Of a stretch of DNA of 5,899 bases, positions 5,182-5,899 are shown in pieces. The position numbers were made by a program, and so were the translations under genes. Numbering within the stretch: the stretch's first letter is position 1; every line of letters begins with the position of its first letter. The stretch covers positions 1-5,899 of the forward strand of contig DAOUEW010000340.1 in assembly GCA_034430275.1 (NCBI GenBank), given 5' to 3'. Below the pieces are notes generated by a model, which searched no databases, was not told where the DNA came from, and saw only the letters and a list, made by a program, of their open reading frames with translations. The stretch is from JAUVXJ01 sp034430275. Lineage in GTDB: Bacteria; Chloroflexota; Anaerolineae; UBA7937; B3-Chlor.

Positions 5182-5556
5182 ATGGGCACGATCCACAGGT
5201 TCATGTCGGGGTTCGACTGGGAGGGCGTGAAGGAGCGAGGCTACGACTCTCCTGACGTGCAGGGGGTAACGGTGCGTTGCCTGGTGGGTCCCTCGGAGGG
5301 AGCACCTCACTACGCGATGCGCTACTTCGAGATCCAGCCTGAAGGCAGCACCTCACTGGACAGGCACGAGCACGACCACGGTGTCGTGATCCTGAGAGGT
5401 CGGGGGCAGGTGCGGCTGGGCGACGACGTGAACGAGGTCTCGTTTGGCGACGCGATCTACGTACCACCGTACGAGCTTCACCAGTTCAGTTGTGTCGGGC
5501 ATGAGCCTCTGGGCTTTCTGTGCGTAGTTCCCGCGCGAAGGAGTACGGCGGAATGA
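5182..5556 (+). CDS. Small single-domain cupin protein
   Basis: This is a 124-residue protein with one cupin beta-barrel (Cupin_2 type), cytoplasmic, with no signal peptide. Cupin motif 1 is seen in EGSTSLDRHEHDHGVVILRG (54-73), giving His62, His64 and perhaps His66 as metal ligands. The Glu that usually follows is replaced by a hydrophobic residue. Motif 2 is GDAIYVPPYELHQF (89-102), with His100 as a further ligand. The reaction cannot be deduced: small cupins include isomerases, dioxygenases and plain binding proteins. The start is ATG 5182, with GGAGGG at 5170-5175 six bases upstream. The stop TGA (5554-5556) overlaps the next gene's ATG as ATGA, so the cupin is probably coupled to the dehydrogenase and may act on the same substrate or product. 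Certain as a cupin, unknown in function. Confidence 0.9.
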   Translation: MGTIHRFMSGFDWEGVKERGYDSPDVQGVTVRCLVGPSEGAPHYAMRYFEIQPEGSTSLDRHEHDHGVVILRGRGQVRLGDDVNEVSFGDAIYVPPYELHQFSCVGHEPLGFLCVVPARRSTAE

Positions 5557-5899
5557 AAGCGGTGGTCTTTCATGGGCCAGGCGAACTGAGCTACGGCGAC
5601 GTGGAGTTGCCCACGGTCGGGCCAGGGGAGTTGCTGGTCAAGACCAGGGTGGCCCTGACCTGCGGCACCGATGTGAAGACGTTTCGTCGCGGCCACCATC
5701 TCGTTCAACCCCCTACGCTCTTCGGACACGAGTTCGCCGGCGACGTGGCGCAGGTCGGGCAGGGAGTGACGCGGTTCGTCGAGGGCATGAGGGTCGTGGC
5801 GGCCAACTCCGCACCATGCAACGGCTGTTTCTACTGCCTGCGGGGCAAGCAGAACCTCTGTGAGGACATCATCTTCAACTGGGGTGCCTTCGCTGAATA
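5553..5899 (+). CDS. Zinc-dependent medium-chain alcohol dehydrogenase, N-terminal part (3' end outside window)
   Basis: The frame opens at ATG 5553 and stays open to the window edge (115 full codons). It belongs to the zinc-containing MDR family that oxidises alcohols, polyols or sugars with NAD(P). The catalytic zinc ligands Cys37 (in TCGTD) and His59-Glu60 (in FGHEFAG) are present, as are the four structural-zinc cysteines Cys89, Cys92, Cys95 and Cys103 (APCNGCFYC...NLC). This set is typical of sorbitol, threonine and related dehydrogenases rather than zinc-free quinone reductases. The Rossmann domain lies outside the window, so cofactor and substrate are not readable. AAGGAG at 5538-5543 lies nine bases before the ATG, inside the cupin gene, and the ATGA overlap with the cupin stop indicates a coupled operon. 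Confidence 0.93.
   Translation, partial: MKAVVFHGPGELSYGDVELPTVGPGELLVKTRVALTCGTDVKTFRRGHHLVQPPTLFGHEFAGDVAQVGQGVTRFVEGMRVVAANSAPCNGCFYCLRGKQNLCEDIIFNWGAFAE

Overview
The window is GC-rich, gene-dense bacterial chromosome. Gene content and protein style (a tig-clpP-clpX operon, a GT4 glycosyltransferase starting RIAMLSVHT with GGKETGGMNVYV, and a BioF2/CelD-like GNAT) suggest a Chloroflexota-type or neighbouring deep-branching lineage. That assignment rests on recognition only and is tentative. There are no mobile elements, CRISPR arrays or tRNA/rRNA genes.

Layout. (1) Positions 1-2203, plus strand: the 3' end of trigger factor (tig), then clpP and clpX, which overlap by one base (TAATG). 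The clpX ribosome binding site lies inside the acidic C-terminal codons of clpP. A strong stem-loop at 2226-2255 follows and can serve as a bidirectional terminator. (2) Positions 2290-4639, minus strand: a two-gene operon. A BioF2/CelD-type acyltransferase-like protein is transcribed first, and its last 8 bases overlap the start of a GT4 glycosyltransferase. A perfect TATAAT lies so close to the first gene's GTG that the mRNA is probably almost leaderless. (3) Positions 4640-5181: a gene-free region of about 540 bp. It holds a previously unlabelled structured RNA at about 4886-5060, with its own sigma70-type promoter and an intrinsic terminator. Its fold is a long bulged closing stem, an asymmetric central bubble with a small hairpin on the 3' side, and a long apical stem. 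Together with the motif UGAGCCAAUA at the bubble, this matches 6S RNA (ssrS), the RNA mimic of an open promoter that binds housekeeping RNA polymerase. (4) Positions 5182-5899, plus strand: a small single-domain cupin, translationally coupled (ATGA) to a zinc-dependent medium-chain alcohol dehydrogenase that runs off the window.

How they work together. Trigger factor, ClpP and ClpX form a protein-quality-control operon: nascent-chain folding, then ATP-driven unfolding and proteolysis. The minus-strand pair is probably for making or decorating a glycan or other glycoconjugate. The cupin-dehydrogenase pair is probably for oxidising or reducing a small alcohol or sugar. The 6S-like RNA is an independent global regulator lying between the two metabolic operons. 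It is the most interesting element here because protein-centred annotation would leave it blank or cover it with a spurious antisense ORF.
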